This document shows positions 11,001 through 23,300 of a DNA stretch of 64,000 nt, one piece after another. Each line of letters opens with the position of its first letter. The first letter of the stretch is position 1. Under the pieces are notes generated by a model. The model made no database searches. It saw only the letters and a list, made by a program, of their open reading frames with translations, and had not been told where the DNA came from. This stretch comes from Juglans regia (taxonomy: Eukaryota > Streptophyta > Magnoliopsida > Fagales > Juglandaceae): positions 22,949,722 to 23,013,721 of the forward strand of contig NC_049912.1 in the NCBI RefSeq assembly GCF_001411555.2. Reading direction: 5' to 3'. A program made the translations under genes and the position numbers.

Positions 11001-14000
11001 TCTTGATCTCTTAATTTGTTCAGCGAGAGTCAATTTTGCTTTTTACTTATTTTTTTCATCTATAATATGATATTTATAGTTTATCTTGTTTTGAATAGGA
11101 CACCGGATGAAGTTCTAGCTGCTAAAGGTGTTAAGCCGACATTATCTCCCAATCTGAATACTCTTGCCCTAGTTGAGGTACCTGGTCTTTTCTTTCATTA
11201 GTGACCTTTTTTTTAAAGAGTTTCATTAGTGACCTAGAAATGCCCTTTTGCCATTTCCTTCTTCTTTTGACACCTATGCTTGATTTTTATACATCTTCCA
11301 CAAGAGATGTGCTTGAAATTTTTGTGTGGAAGGAAAGGTTTTAAAGTATAAACAAGTAAAGCTTGAGTACACATGGATACCAGTTGTCGAGATGCTTAGG
11401 TGTGATGTGTATTCGTGCGAGATATTTTGGTTTCCTTTTCCTTTTCCGTGCAATTCGGTTTATCAAGACTCCTGGTCCTGCTGCCATTTCTTTTTCTTTT
11501 TTAATGAAATTCTTTGTTTCTATCAAAGAAAGCCTAATGTGAAATCCAATTATAAATCTGAAACTTCTGATTTTTTAAGTATTAACAAAAGAAGCCACGC
11601 TTGTCCCTCTATAATACTATGATATTCATATTTTTGTTTCTGGGTCCAAATAATATCACCGTGCCTTTCATTTCTATCTCTATAAATTTTACAAACTTTC
11701 TCTAGATACATTTCTGGGTTCTCTTTTGGTTTTTGCTGACTTGCTAGCTTTTTATTTAAATTGTGTGACGTATGTGCATGTATCACTGGTTTATGATCAG
11801 TTTATTCTCTCGGTTTCAGCTCTTGTTGGCCTAAATTTGTAAGTTGCTTTAAAAAGCTAGTGAAAGAATCTATTCATTTTCTTATCACAATAGGCTGCAG
11901 GTGTAAAGCGTCTTCTTTTCTGCGGTGTAGGTTGCCAAGTGCAAGGTATGGCTTATACTATGATCTGAAATTTCTATTTGTAGTAATTTTCTCATTTGTG
12001 ACTTGTACCATTGTAATGCAGAGTAATTTCTTAAACTGCAGCATTAAGATCTGTGGAGCACCACTTGAATTTGGACAAGCTCTATGTATTAGGCACTAAT
12101 TGTGGTAATCAAAAGCTTTATATTTAGTTTGCCATATTTATTTATTGACTTTAGTCTTCTGGCCATGAAGTTGAAAGACTGTTATGCAACACCGCATAAA
12201 AATATGTTAATATTGCGCTTTATGGGATATCCTGTTAGATATGGTTCAGATAATTGCAAAAGTTGTTACATGAACACACGTACCATAAGGTTTTTTTTGG
12301 TCAAATCTTATTCCCCTTTACCTTGAAACTGAGTGGTGAAGCAAGTTTAGCACTTTTTTTCTTTGGTAAATAGTTTCCCACCTGAAGCCTATATCATTCC
12401 AAATAGTTTCTGATGAATCCTTACCCAAATCCCATTCATGGGTGATCGTATATAATGAAAGTAAATGACTTGAATATAATTTATTAAGTTATCAAAAAAA
12501 TAAATTATCAAAAAAGTATAAGTACTAATTAAAAGATATAACTTGGATCAGTACTAAAACTTTTGTCAAACAGTTGATAATGGAACCCGAGAAGGACTGG
12601 ATAAGTTTCTAAAGGCTGCAAGTAGCGAACCAGAAACAGTTCTCCATTATGAGTTTATGCAAGACTACAAGGTTTGTGCTGAGAATCCTTGCTTTCTTTT
12701 GGGGTTTAACACTAGTGCCTATTGAGCAGTCTGAATTGGAAATTTAATTTAAAATCACCTATTTTACCATAGAGGCATGCACTTCATTCACTGTAGTCAA
12801 TCCTCAAGGTGTATGCCTCAAAAGCTCCTGAAATAAATTCTTGCAATTCATTTTGTGCTCTACATGGGACTAAGTGCTATGAGATGGGTTTGGATTTGTA
12901 ATTCTTCTAATAGTGTGCTTTAGTGACAATATTGCTATTTGAAGAATACATCATAAGCTTGTCTCATGCCAGATATTTTAGTATTTAATAGTAATGCTGA
13001 ATATATTGTATATCTCAACATCACTATTTCAGCTGTTTGAATATATATATAATGAGCTACTTATATATACATATGCATATATATATGTATATATATAAAT
13101 ATTTATTTGTTAGTAAATATTGTGAAGAACAGTATTCCTTGAAGTTTTTCTTGTTCTTCAATAGGTTCATTTGAAGCATTTGGATGGTCACATTGAGGAG
13201 GTAAAGCAGTCCTGTATTTCCAATTTGGCTTCCATATCATAATCAAGCTGCTTCATCCAGTTTCAAATTTTACTAAAGCAGGTTCCTTATTTCTGTCTAC
13301 CAGCAAATGATTTGGTCGATGTTATTGCCCCTTCATGCTACAGGTAAATTACTTTTATTTTTTTTCTGTATTTTTTAGAACTCCTTGAGAGTACTTGTTA
13401 GGGTTAAATGGACAAAAGAAAAAGAGTAATTTCTGGAGAACCATGGGCACAGTTTGTTTGGAAATGTATATAAACCAGTCTTAGACTTACATGATGCGTG
13501 GGAAATGTAAAAATAGTATTTGTAATTATGCTAACATACCATGGACCACTATGTAATATATATAACATTTAAGAAAGTCCCAGTGTTGGCACAGTGATTT
13601 CCAAAATTTGGTTGAGCACCGAGGTCTTCTCTCACCTTACTCATTTTATGTTTGTATGCTAGTGATGAAAAATCCCGTATATGACCCATGTACCTGAGTT
13701 ACACCTATACTCAATTATCGATAAATATTTTTATTACCTATGTAAAAAATCTCAAACACTTTGTTCTAGTGAAGTACCAAGAGACCATGTAATGTGCTAA
13801 AGGAACTCTATCCACCAAGAGTCATAACTAATAAACTCTTTAATTTCTTCTAAATTGTAAATATGAATCCATTGATTCAAAAACTAAAAAGGCATGAGTT
13901 AAGAAAACTAAAAGACACGTGTTGTATATTGTAATAGATTTTGTATAAATACATGTTAATTCAACCATTAAAAACCGTCCTAACCAGTCAAATTTTGTTC

Positions 14001-15586
14001 TGTTTACAGCTGTTTTGACTACACCAATGCCTTAGCGGTAAGCTTTTCTATTCCTCTTACAAGTAATTCATCTCAAGATGCATCATCTCATATGATTTTA
14101 GATGGCCTGTTGGTTCACTTGAATCATTTGTATATTCTGAAGAACCTTATTGCTTGACATCATTTATAATGCGGAAAGTCTTACCCGGTGGGTGCATTTT
14201 TTAATTTGTGTGTTGCACAGTTCCACATCTGTGTATGCCTTCTCTCAGTTTGCTAAGTATGTGTTAATGTGAACTGTTACTTCTTCTTTCTCTATACGCA
14301 CGAGTAATTTTCAGATGCCTTTAATCTTTCAATAATCAATTAAATTTGGCTGGCTCATGAATCATGGTTACATGTATGTCCACTTCAGATCTGAACTTTT
14401 ATTCTGCAAAGAAGCAAGAAAGCACTGTTATCCTTTTTGTAGTATAATGCAGTCTCTTGAACTGCAGGATCTGGTGGTTGGATACATGGGTGTGCCGAAA
14501 TATTCTGGAGTCAGCATGACGCAACATCCACAGTATGTTACTGTCAGGTAATATCATTGCTGATGTTCTCTGCCCCTTGTCCCTGTTTCTGCCTGTCTCC
14601 CACTCTCCCTCTCTCTCTCTCTCTAGTTATCATCATTCTCTTCTACCAAATATTGTAATTCATGATGCCATACTTTATATGACAGAAATGAACGTGGAAG
14701 AGAAATGCTCAGTCTCGTGGAAAACCTCCTAGAAATTACTCCTACAATCAGCAGTGTAAAACCCTTTGCTTTGTCATATTTGGTTGGCTGTGAAGTTACA
14801 TTAAATTAATAATTTTACTAAAACAAATACACTGCTTCAGGGTGACCGCCGACCATTTGTTATTGAGACTGTCAAGGCAGATGATAATGCTAAGTTAGGT
14901 AAGTGTGCCGACGTCTTTGTTATTATTTCATTTGAATATATGGCACTTCCCTCAAAGGTATAGACTCCAACTGGACATGCTGCACATTTTTGGAGATGCA
15001 GGACTCTTATATGTATAATATCGATGTTCAAAAAGGATATCAAATGTATATATTGTTCTGCATGTTCTTAACTAAGATTTCCCTTTACTCTCTGCATATA
15101 AGAAAAGTTCCCGAGTGAACTATGCCACTTGGTAATTTTTCATTCGGCTAACCTCTCTCTTTTTCTCAGGGAGAGGTCCTTCTCAGCCTGCCCCAAAATT
15201 TATTGGAAATTTGATAGCATTTATCCTAAACTTGGTGAAGTTTTCTCTTCATTGTTCATTCCGTGACAAAAGTATCAATACACAAGTTTCAATTCTTACT
15301 TGGTTCTTGTGGTTCAGATTGGCCCAAAGGGTCTGGAATTTGCTCGTTACTCTCTTGACTACCATACCATTCGGAACTATTTGCACGTAAACCGTGCCTG
15401 GGGAAAAGCAAGGTAACTTATAATAACATCTGACGAGCTTATAATAGGGTGCATTATATCCTTTTTTTATGTGTGAAATTATTGATTACATGCAGAGCTG
15501 ATAGACACATGCCTTCTTACGCAAAGAAAATCGTGGATATGTACAACCAGAATGGTGAAATTGAAGGGATGTTGTCTGACAAGTGA
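8051..15586 (+). CDS. HCAR: 7-hydroxymethyl chlorophyll a reductase, chloroplastic
   Basis: Plastid Fe-S flavoenzyme of the chlorophyll cycle that reduces 7-hydroxymethyl chlorophyll a to chlorophyll a. Exons: 8051-8128, 8240 (or 8254)-8345, 8428-8512, 9292-9403, 10710-10794, 10916-10957, 11099-11177, 11894-11945, 12042-12104, 12574-12671, 13165-13200, 13282-13343, 14010-14037, 14468-14547, 14686-14755, 14841-14898, 15170-15234, 15318-15412, 15496-15586. The spliced protein shows the FrhB-type fold: cysteines in HCSHCGLCDTYYIAHVKNAC, then AQWTGIVTTIAIEMLKSGMV, LLFCGVGCQVQALR, a second cysteine site (IAPSCYSCFDYTNALADL), and the C-terminal YLHVNRAWGKARADRHMP. All internal junctions keep frame. 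The first is in doubt: with the ATG at 8051, acceptor 8240 gives an early stop and 8254 restores frame (see findings). Introns hold small retroelement insertions only. Confidence 0.92.
10143..10187 (+). repeat. LINE-tail stub with 14-bp TSD
   Basis: TATTTCTATGACTT at 10143-10156 and 10174-10187 flanks a 17-bp insert, TACTTATTAAAAAACCA, which is the LINE terminus ACTTAT plus A run. It lies in the 1.3-kb HCAR intron 4. Confidence 0.75.
10189..10321 (+). mobile_element. 99-bp SINE 3' end with 17-bp TSD
   Basis: Direct repeats AAAGGGAGGCTTGTTAG (10189-10205) and AAAGGGAGGCCTGTTAG (10305-10321) differ at one base. They bound a 99-bp insert containing GGGAAACTCCTTGCTGAGGG and CACCCAGTGCCAATAAAAAA and ending in (AAT)n. 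This looks like the 3' end of a plant SINE, 5'-truncated. It starts only one base after the stub at 10143-10187. Confidence 0.75.
10452..10497 (+). repeat. Stub insertion with 16-17 bp TSD
   Basis: AATGTTAGATTTCATAT (10452-10468) and AATGTTAGATTCATAT (10482-10497, one T shorter) flank the 13-bp insert TACTCATCAAAAC. The insert resembles a mutated LINE end TACTTATCAAAA. Confidence 0.65.
11193..11235 (-). repeat. Stub insertion with 15-bp TSD, variant tail
   Basis: TTTCATTAGTGACCT occurs at 11193-11207 and 11221-11235 around a 13-bp insert, seven T then AAAGAG. It starts 16 bp after the splice donor of HCAR exon 7. The end sequence differs from the ACTTAT class. Confidence 0.6.
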
Positions 15587-17344
15587 TCGCATTAGAAGGT
15601 GAAGATAACATCTGGGTGCTTCATGAGTGGGAAATCACCCCTTTCCAATCTGTAAAAGAGATCAGTACCATGTATGATCAAGAATTATAGCACATGTTCT
15701 CTTTGAACGTTGGTGTAGATTGATGACCAATGTTTTTGAGATTTTGCTTCCAACTTTAGCTTGGTCACAAACGCGTCATGTTCCCAGTCTTAGAGGAGGC
15801 AACATTAATGAAGATATAGTCATTCTTATTTCACTTGATGAAGTTGAACGATAAAAAGAAAATTTACTCTGATAGGAAACAAATACAGATTATGAAACTC
15901 GTACCCGTTTCTGTTTTCACTTCTATGAGAAATCGAGAGGACTTGTACTTGTTTTCCCTGGCCCTGTCATCAGTTGTAGGCTATTTTCTGGGATGGGCTC
16001 ACTCAATGGAGTTTTTTCTTTTTTCGAGGCACAAGAAAAAGTCACCGGATTTGCAGTCGAGCTGTGTGTAATAGCATGAAAGAAGACCAAGACTAATCGG
16101 GGAGTTTGAAGTGTTTTTATTTTTATCAGAACGTAATCGGATAGACATTAGACAGTGTTAACCAAAGCATTTGTTAGAGGAGACCAAATACAACCAAAAG
16201 CAAAGGAATTTCTTAATAGAAAAACATTTATTTATAAGCCCATTAATTGACAAACTACATATAATTGATGTGAAAACCTTCTACATCTGTTAACATAGAA
16301 ATAATAGACTTATAAATAATAGGTCCCACGTCAAGTAGTTTGTTTACCCATCGACTTATAAATAATAGAGAAATATTACATATAGTCGTGAAGTGCATAA
16401 ATCCCGCGTAATCTTTTTGAAAAAAAGTGGAGTTCACTATTAAAAGATTATTATTTTTTTCATATGGGTCACATTTACTCACTTTTTTTAAAATGATTAT
16501 ACAATACTTACGCACTTCACGACTGTAAATATCATTTATCTAAATAATATGACTCTTCCTAATAAGCCGGGGGGCCATTTGCAATTTAGACTATACTAGC
16601 AGTTTAGGTTTTAGCCATATATACAATGGTCATGGAGTGTGGGAAAAAAAAAAAAAAATAATAGCAGCACAAATAATTGAAAATGCTCATTTGTGTATTG
16701 AATGAAAATGGAACCACCTGCATACACCCAAAATTAATTCCAAAGGCATTAACTGCGAGTCGTTATCGGTCAGAGAATCCAAAGATCTGCAACAACTATA
16801 CTAGATTTGTAGACATGGGTAAGCTCTGGACATAACAACACCTCCAAAAAATAGGAAAATTTTCAGAACGAACATTCTCCTCCTATGTGAATGTCTCATA
16901 CAGCCATACTCTCAATGGGGCTCATACCAGATGGTGGACCGGGAAAGTGTTTCCAGGACCGACAGCTAGACAAAAAGACAGACTAGTCTGTACTCTGTGG
17001 TTTATGCTAACCTTGTCATGCATGAATACATGTCAGGCCATTACTGTGAGAAGGGATGGAAGTTGACAGCGGTAACATGGTAAGGCTGGCACGAGAGCGG
17101 ATTGATTAGTTCTTATTTCACTATTTGGCAAATTTAAGCAACAAGTATTTGAAACAATTATTCTTATTTCACTATTTTTATGATTCTTTAAACTAAGACC
17201 AGATGACATAGTTCAATAAGAACGAAGCTTTTCTGTAAAAAATTATAAATGTTGAACATGATTTGCATCCCTTCGTCATTGCTCATTTCAAATGAGTAGT
17301 TGTCACATTAAAGAGTGTAGACTGTGGAAAAGGATGCTTCAAGT
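15587..17344. other. Intergenic spacer after HCAR
   Basis: This holds the HCAR 3'UTR and about 1.7 kb of spacer with one MITE (16381-16527) and a poly-A run near 16645. Open frames at 15835 and 16255 show no recognisable protein and are not called. Confidence 0.5.
16381..16527. mobile_element. MITE family 2 (TACAGTCGTGAAGTGC ends)
   Basis: A 147-bp element with 16-bp terminal inverted repeats matching at 15 positions: TATAGTCGTGAAGTGC (16381-16396) and GCACTTCACGACTGTA (16512-16527). The interior contains GTGGAGTTCACTATTAAAAG. Related copies lie at 47508-47654 and, partly, at 19150-19216. Confidence 0.8.
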
Positions 17345-18016
17345 ACAAATTGCAGAGTAAATCTATTGCAGGAACAAGTTGGAAGCTGGTCATAAATTGC
17401 CTTGTAACTCGCAACAGAGGTCGAAATCAAGAAGGGGTTGTTTCAAACTCAATGTAGATGGTAGCTTATTTGGGAATCCTGGTGCAGCAGGTGGGGGGGC
17501 ATTATTTGGGATTCAGCTGGCCGTGCTTTAGCTGGTTTTGCACAGAGCATTATGGGGTGTCTTCTAACACTGTTGCGGAAGGACGTGCGTTACTTGATGG
17601 CTTAAGACTGGCCCAACAAATGGGAATCAAAGACCTCATGGTGGAATCAGATTCTTCCGTAGTGGTGGGATGGATCCAAACTGGCGTGTGCAATTTTTGG
17701 TATATGTGGGATTTTTGGGAAGAAATTAACACCTTGTTTCGCTCCTTTAATTGCAGAATATGTCATATCTACAGAGAAGGGAATATGGTAGCGGACTTCC
17801 TAGCCAGGGAGGGTGCCAATAATAACAGTTGGTTATTTTCTAGATCAGAAATTAGAATTCGGACGCTTCGAGGACTTTTGCACACTGATTGTTGGAAACT
17901 TCCTTATTTACGCTTGTAATTCTCTGCTTATTATTTTGGTGTAAATGGTAGTTCCTTCGCTTAGTGAGGTCTTGCAATAAAACTTCCTCCTTTTGATTAA
18001 AAAAAAAAAAAAAAAC
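17345..18016 (+). mobile_element. 5'-truncated LINE with RNase H domain
   Basis: The coding part is an RVT_3-type RNase H: FKLNVDGSLFGNPGAAGGG in one frame up to about 17500, then GVSSNTVAEGRALLDGLRLA, LMVESDSSVVVGWIQTG and IYREGNMVADFLAREGA in another. At least one frameshift therefore separates them. The frame ends at 17919, followed by a short 3'UTR and poly-A at about 17999-18016. It differs from the zf-RVT-ending LINEs elsewhere here. It ends about 320 bp before the ATG of the next gene. No clear TSD was found. Confidence 0.85.
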
Positions 18017-18338
18017 TGGATGTGATTTTCTACCCCCACACTCTCAGACAAATATCACATGTGACCCCGCATATCTCTGTTTATATTTGCTTACAGGTCA
18101 TGTGTGTCCAATCTGTGTATGTAAAATCATAAGAAGACAGACTTCTTCACGAGCCTATTTAATGCTTCCATTAATGATTAGGCACTAGTGAGGCCAAAGG
18201 GTTGATAAATAAGGCCAAGCTCTAAGTGCAGGTCTATTAATGGAGGAGCCACCAGGGAGAATTTGTGACACCCACACTATTCTCTTCCTTTCTTAAAGAA
18301 TACAAGAACAAATCCCACCACAGGGTTCAAGCAACAAC

Positions 18339-19499
18339 ATGGGCGTAAATGCTAGCAAGAATAAGAGCAATCTGTGTGACAGAAATGTTACAGGGTTGAT
18401 GGAGAATACAAGGTTTCTGCAGAAGGCAATGAGGGAGATGATGAGTGAGAGGGAGAAACAGAGTAAGGCTTATGAGCGAGATATGATGGTTTTTGCATTT
18501 AAGGAGGCTGAGTGGAAGCAAGAGAGGAAGAGGCTAAGAGAGGAGGTGAAGAGTCTGAGGAAGATAGTGGAAGAGAAAGAAGATAGGATTAAAGAAATGG
18601 GGGAGAAGAGTGAGAAAAAAGGATGGGAATTGTTGATGGGAAGTGGTTTCTTGTTGGAGCAAATGAGGGAGGAGAGAGCAAGGAGAGATGAGGCTGTGGA
18701 GAAGTGGAAGCAGCTTTATCTTGCTATTAAGATGGAGCTTGATGATCTCATTCAGAGGACACATCATGGTACCTCTCTCTTTCATTTAGTGAAGGGTGTG
18801 TTCACACATGCACACACATTATGCAGAAATGCATGCACTCTGCAATTCTTTATAAGCATGTTTCAATTTGTCTTTAATGTCAAAACATTCTTTCTTTAAT
18901 TCTAAACTCACGTCTGGTCTCTTGATAGTTGATAAAGCATATGACATGCATTCTCTACAAAAATTGTCACCTTAATGCAGTGGCCTTGATTCTAATCTAT
19001 AGCCTGTCTAGATGTAATCTTCATCTTGTTCATACCCCAAGTCTAATTGGTGGAGATCATCTACTACATAACCATGATTTCAGTGAAAACTGGAATGCAG
19101 GAACACAAAATCATCTACTGCAAATGCATTTTTTTAACCCTACTCTTAAGAGTAATGTTATATACAGTCGTGGAGAATGCAACTGCCGTGCAGTCGCTTT
19201 GAAAAAGAGTGAGATCCACTATTAATAACTTAACATGAATTATGAATAACTTGACACTTTGTTCTGCAGGGGAGGTACAGTATTATTGGAAAGCAGAGGA
19301 AGAAGAAGAGTTGATACAAGAGTTGCAGAGGGAACTTCATGCAAAGGAAGAGACCATCAGAGGTTTGAAAGCTCGAATGTCTTCTATGGAGCATGAAGAA
19401 TACAGCAAGGAAAGGGAAATTGACATATTGAGGCAAAGCTTACGAATCATGAGCAGTAAAACATCGGCATCGCATGTCGGCAACAAGGATCTCCCATGA
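18339..19499 (+). CDS. Small coiled-coil protein, possible N-myristoylation
   Basis: Two exons, 18339-18768 and 19270-19499 (stop TGA), give 219 residues with an in-phase junction (QRTHH then GEVQYYWK). The protein begins MGVNASKNKS, which fits the plant myristoylation pattern (Gly2, Ser6). Nearly all the rest is charged coiled coil (EAEWKQERKRLREEVKSLRK, later EEEELIQELQRELHAKEET). No enzyme motif, signal peptide or membrane segment is seen. I recognise no named family. The start is chosen because it is the first ATG of the frame. A MITE fragment lies in the intron. Confidence 0.8.
19150..19216. mobile_element. MITE family 2 fragment in intron
   Basis: Contains TACAGTCGTGGAGAATGC, GTGCAGTCGCTTTGAAAAAG and GAGATCCACTATTAATA. 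This matches the left half of the element at 47508-47654. The right terminus is missing. Confidence 0.6.
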
Positions 19500-19729
19500 A
19501 ATCATAATATATAGTATTTGTCGGTGCTCTGTAAATTACTTCTACTGTACAATACATTTTAATGCGAAAATTGGCATAGTTGAAGAAATTTTACAAGTAG
19601 TGAAGATTACTTGCGTACATGAGAACGCTGTTTATAATTTTGATTGTTTTTTTTTTCAAGTTTTAAATATAATTTTTTCAATAGAGAAAAGATAAAAGTT
19701 AGTTCTATTTGTAAAGATTTGGCCTTTTT

Positions 19730-19925
19730 TACAGATGAGATGAGTTTAGATTAAAATTAAAGTTTGAATAAAATATTATTATAAAATATTTTTTTAATAG
19801 TATTTTTGTTTTAAGATTTGAAAATTGTAAATTATTTATTTTATTTTGTGTAAAAATTTGAAGAAATTATCATTAATTAAATGAGAAGAATTTAGATAAA
19901 TTGTGAAAATAAACAAGCCGTATCT
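19730..19925. mobile_element. MITE family 1 copy, diverged
   Basis: Contains GATGAGATGAGTTTAGAT, then AGTTTGAATAAAATATTATT, TTTGTTTTAAGATTTG, TTATTTTATTTTGTGTA and AATTTGAAGAAATTAT. These follow the same order as the other family 1 copies. The ends are worn. Confidence 0.6.
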
Positions 19926-20149
19926 GGACATGATCGAATCTTATAATTATTGGACATGTGCTTCCTACGTTGAAAGGAAAATCACATAAAATGCATTGAA
20001 TTATCTATATAAGTCAAAGATCCAAGTCATAAATAAATAAAATGCTCGACAGATAACTGATGCACTGCTCTTGTTGAAACACAATAACCAGAAGTCACGA
20101 GAAAAGCTTGTAGCTCTTTTATTTTGGAAGGAAAATACTCTTGGGGATC

Positions 20150-20296
20150 ATACAAAAAAAATTATACAAATTGATGTGGTTTGATGTGTTTTGTCAGATT
20201 ATAAAGTTACTTTTATCGTAAAATAGAACTAACGGATTAAATGAAACCACATCAATTTATGAGATTATTTTTATGTAATTTATTTGTAGATGTAGC
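20150..20296. mobile_element. MITE family 3 (palindromic TTGATGTGGTTT)
   Basis: A palindromic non-coding element. AAATTGATGTGGTTT (20168-20182) is the exact complement of AAACCACATCAATTT (20244-20258), with further imperfect inverted sequence outside. A second copy lies at 47208-47355. Confidence 0.6.
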
Positions 20297-20329
20297 AATA
20301 CTTATTTTGGAAATATTTTTTTTTTATAC

Positions 20330-23300
20330 ATTTTTTTATAGGTAATCATAGAAATTTTATTAATAGAAATAGGCAGAATCCAGGTACACATGTAGTATAA
20401 ATGAGAAACATCTAGTTAGAGTTTACGATCGAAAGAAGCAAGTTATGAATATTTAGTCCATTACAAACAATGGTTCCTTTCCATAAAAGCAAAGACTTAA
20501 AAGAAGAAAAGTTAAAGTTCCTCCGTTGTTCTCTCATAGTCTTCAAAGCTTCTTGCATTTATTTCCCTCCAGATACACCAACACATATAAACAGGAACCA
20601 TACGCCAAATGATTGCCACCTGGGAGTTACCTTGAATGCCTCTCCAACTTGCAAGGAAATCCACTAATCTAAGAGGCATGACCCAAGACAAACCAACTCT
20701 CGTGAAAAAATCACCCCACATAACCCTGGCCACCTCGCAATGTAGAAGCAAATGTTATACTGATTCCTCATGCTTCTTCCACATACAACACCAATCAGTC
20801 ACAATTATCCGGTGCTTCCTCAGGTTATCTGTAGTTAGGATCTTGTCCAGTGTTGCTATCCAAAAAAAAAAAGCCGCTTTTGAAAGAGCTTTTGTCTGTC
20901 ATATACTCTTCCATGGGAACATGGTCAAACCATGACTCGTTAGAGGTTGGTAAAATGATCTAACAGTGAAGTTGCATTTCTTGGAATGACTCCAATGCAT
21001 CTTGTCCCCGGTATCCCCTAGTATACTTACTGAATACAATGTCGCAAAGAACTCTAAAATAATTTCGACCTCCCAATCTTGGGCCACCCTAATGAAATCA
21101 ATATTCCATTGAGGGGGCCACTTGAAAGGACCAAAAGATCAGCAATCGTTGCATCCCTTTCTCTTATAAGCTCAAAAATAGCAGGGAATGTGACTTGAAG
21201 GCTATGGTCACCACACCATTTATCATACAAAAAACTGACACGAGGACCATCACCCACCACCAAATGTTCATGTCCTCTAAATGTCTCCCAGTGTCCCCTT
21301 ATATATACTTCCATAACCACACTCTATATGTGTCTCGTACCTCATTTGAGTACCAACCTCTCCAAACCTCTCCAAATTAAGAGTCTATAACCGACTTCCA
21401 TAAAAACCTCTCTTTCAAGTTGGTACCTCCACAACCATTTTCCCAAAAGAGCTTGATTGAGTTTTGTCAATTGGCGAATCCCCAACCCTCCCCCACAAAT
21501 AAGTGCACAAACCGTTGACCAATTGACCAAATAAAATTTAAACTCATCCCCCAAACCACTCTAAAAGAAATCCCTTTGTAATTTCTCAATACGATTAGAT
21601 ACCTTTGTAGGAAGCGGAAACAAAGACAAAAAATTCGTGGATAAGTTTAAAAGAGTTATTTTAATCAAAGTCAACCTACCACCTTTTGACAAATATAACC
21701 TCTTTCAAGAAGCCAACCTGCGCTCTACCCTTTCGACCACTCCATCCTAGATCCTTTCAAATTTAAAAGAGGCAGCCAATGGTAAACCAAGGTATTTTAG
21801 AAGCAGTGATGAAGATACCTTGCATCCCAAGAGTGTAGCTAATGATTCCGCTTCATGAACGACCCCACTGGCACTAATTCAAACTTTGAAAGGTTAATAC
21901 TCAAGCCTGATGTAGCTTCAAAGTAAAGGAGTAGCACCCTCATAATCATCTTACTTAGAGTTTCCATGATGAATAAAACAAGTAGAGGGAAAAGAGGATC
22001 TCTCTGTCTCAAACCACGGGAGGAGTTGAAGAAACTCGCCGGTGAACCATTCACCAAAATAGAGAATCGCACTGAAGAGATACAAAATTCTATCAATTTT
22101 TGTCATTTCCCCCCAAAACCACATCTTGCAAGTAGATAAAGTAATAACTACCAATTGACGTGGTCGTAAGCTTTCTCCATGTCTAGTTTACAAAGCAGCT
22201 CGAGTTCTCTAGACTTTAAACATCCATCCAAAACTTTATTTGCAATGAGGACCGAATTAAGGATTTGTTGCCCTTTTACAAAAGCATTTTGTTATTTTGA
22301 AATTAGCTTTTCCACCACCAAGCTCAATCTATTCGCAAGCACTTTGGAGAGGATCTTAAACACCTCATTCACAAGACTAATAGGGCGATAGTCTTTAATA
22401 TCCACAGACCTTGTCTTTTTGGGAATTAAAGCTAGAAAGGTAGAATTAAGGCTCTTTTCGAATCTAGCATAAGCATGAAAATCATGAAAGACTTTCATAA
22501 GGTCTTCCTTAATCACTTTCCAGCAAGCTTGATAGAATCCCATAGTAAATCCGTCTAGACCCGGAGCTTTATCACTAACCAAACCTCTTATTACTTTGCA
22601 AACTTCCTCTTCTGCAAACGACCTCTCTAGCCATGCTGCACTCTGCTAATCTAGTACTGAAAATGATAAACTGTCCACTTTTGGTCGCCAATTGTGTTCT
22701 TCAAAAAGCAATTGAAGATAATATTGCTCAATATGGTTTTTTATTGTTACCCGGTCTGAAGTAACCTCCCCATCTACCATCAGTGTATCAATAGTGTTGG
22801 TCCTCCTGTGAGAGTTAGTCACCATGTGGAAGAATTTCGTACACTTATCTCCCTCCTTAACCCATAGTGCCCATGATTTCTGTCTCCATGAAATCTCCTC
22901 CATCAGTGTTACTTGTTCTAGTTCAGCCACAACTTGACACTTGTGAGTTTTTTCTGGTTCGGAGAGAGTTCTAACTTCCTTCTCGCCCTCCAAACCCTGT
23001 AGCTCCTCAACTAGAGAGCACCTCTGTTGAAGTACATTACCAAAAACTTGTTCATTCCATTGTTCCAGGTCCATTTTTAGTGCTGCAACTTTTTTTCCAT
23101 TATGAAGCTTGGAGAGCCTTCAAAGTTGTAAGCAGTCCACCATAGTCTGACCTTGTCTACAAAACCATCAGTTTTAAACTATATATTCTCAAATTTAAAA
23201 TACTTTTTACCCCATTGGATGCCTCCGCAATCTAGAATGATGGGGAAGTGACCATAACATAGACGAGAGTTAACAAAAATCGGTCGATCCTCAACCAAGA

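Noticed and set aside
15835..16071. 78-codon open frame after HCAR
   Set aside because: No recognisable domain, lies in the 3' flank, and is within the length expected by chance.
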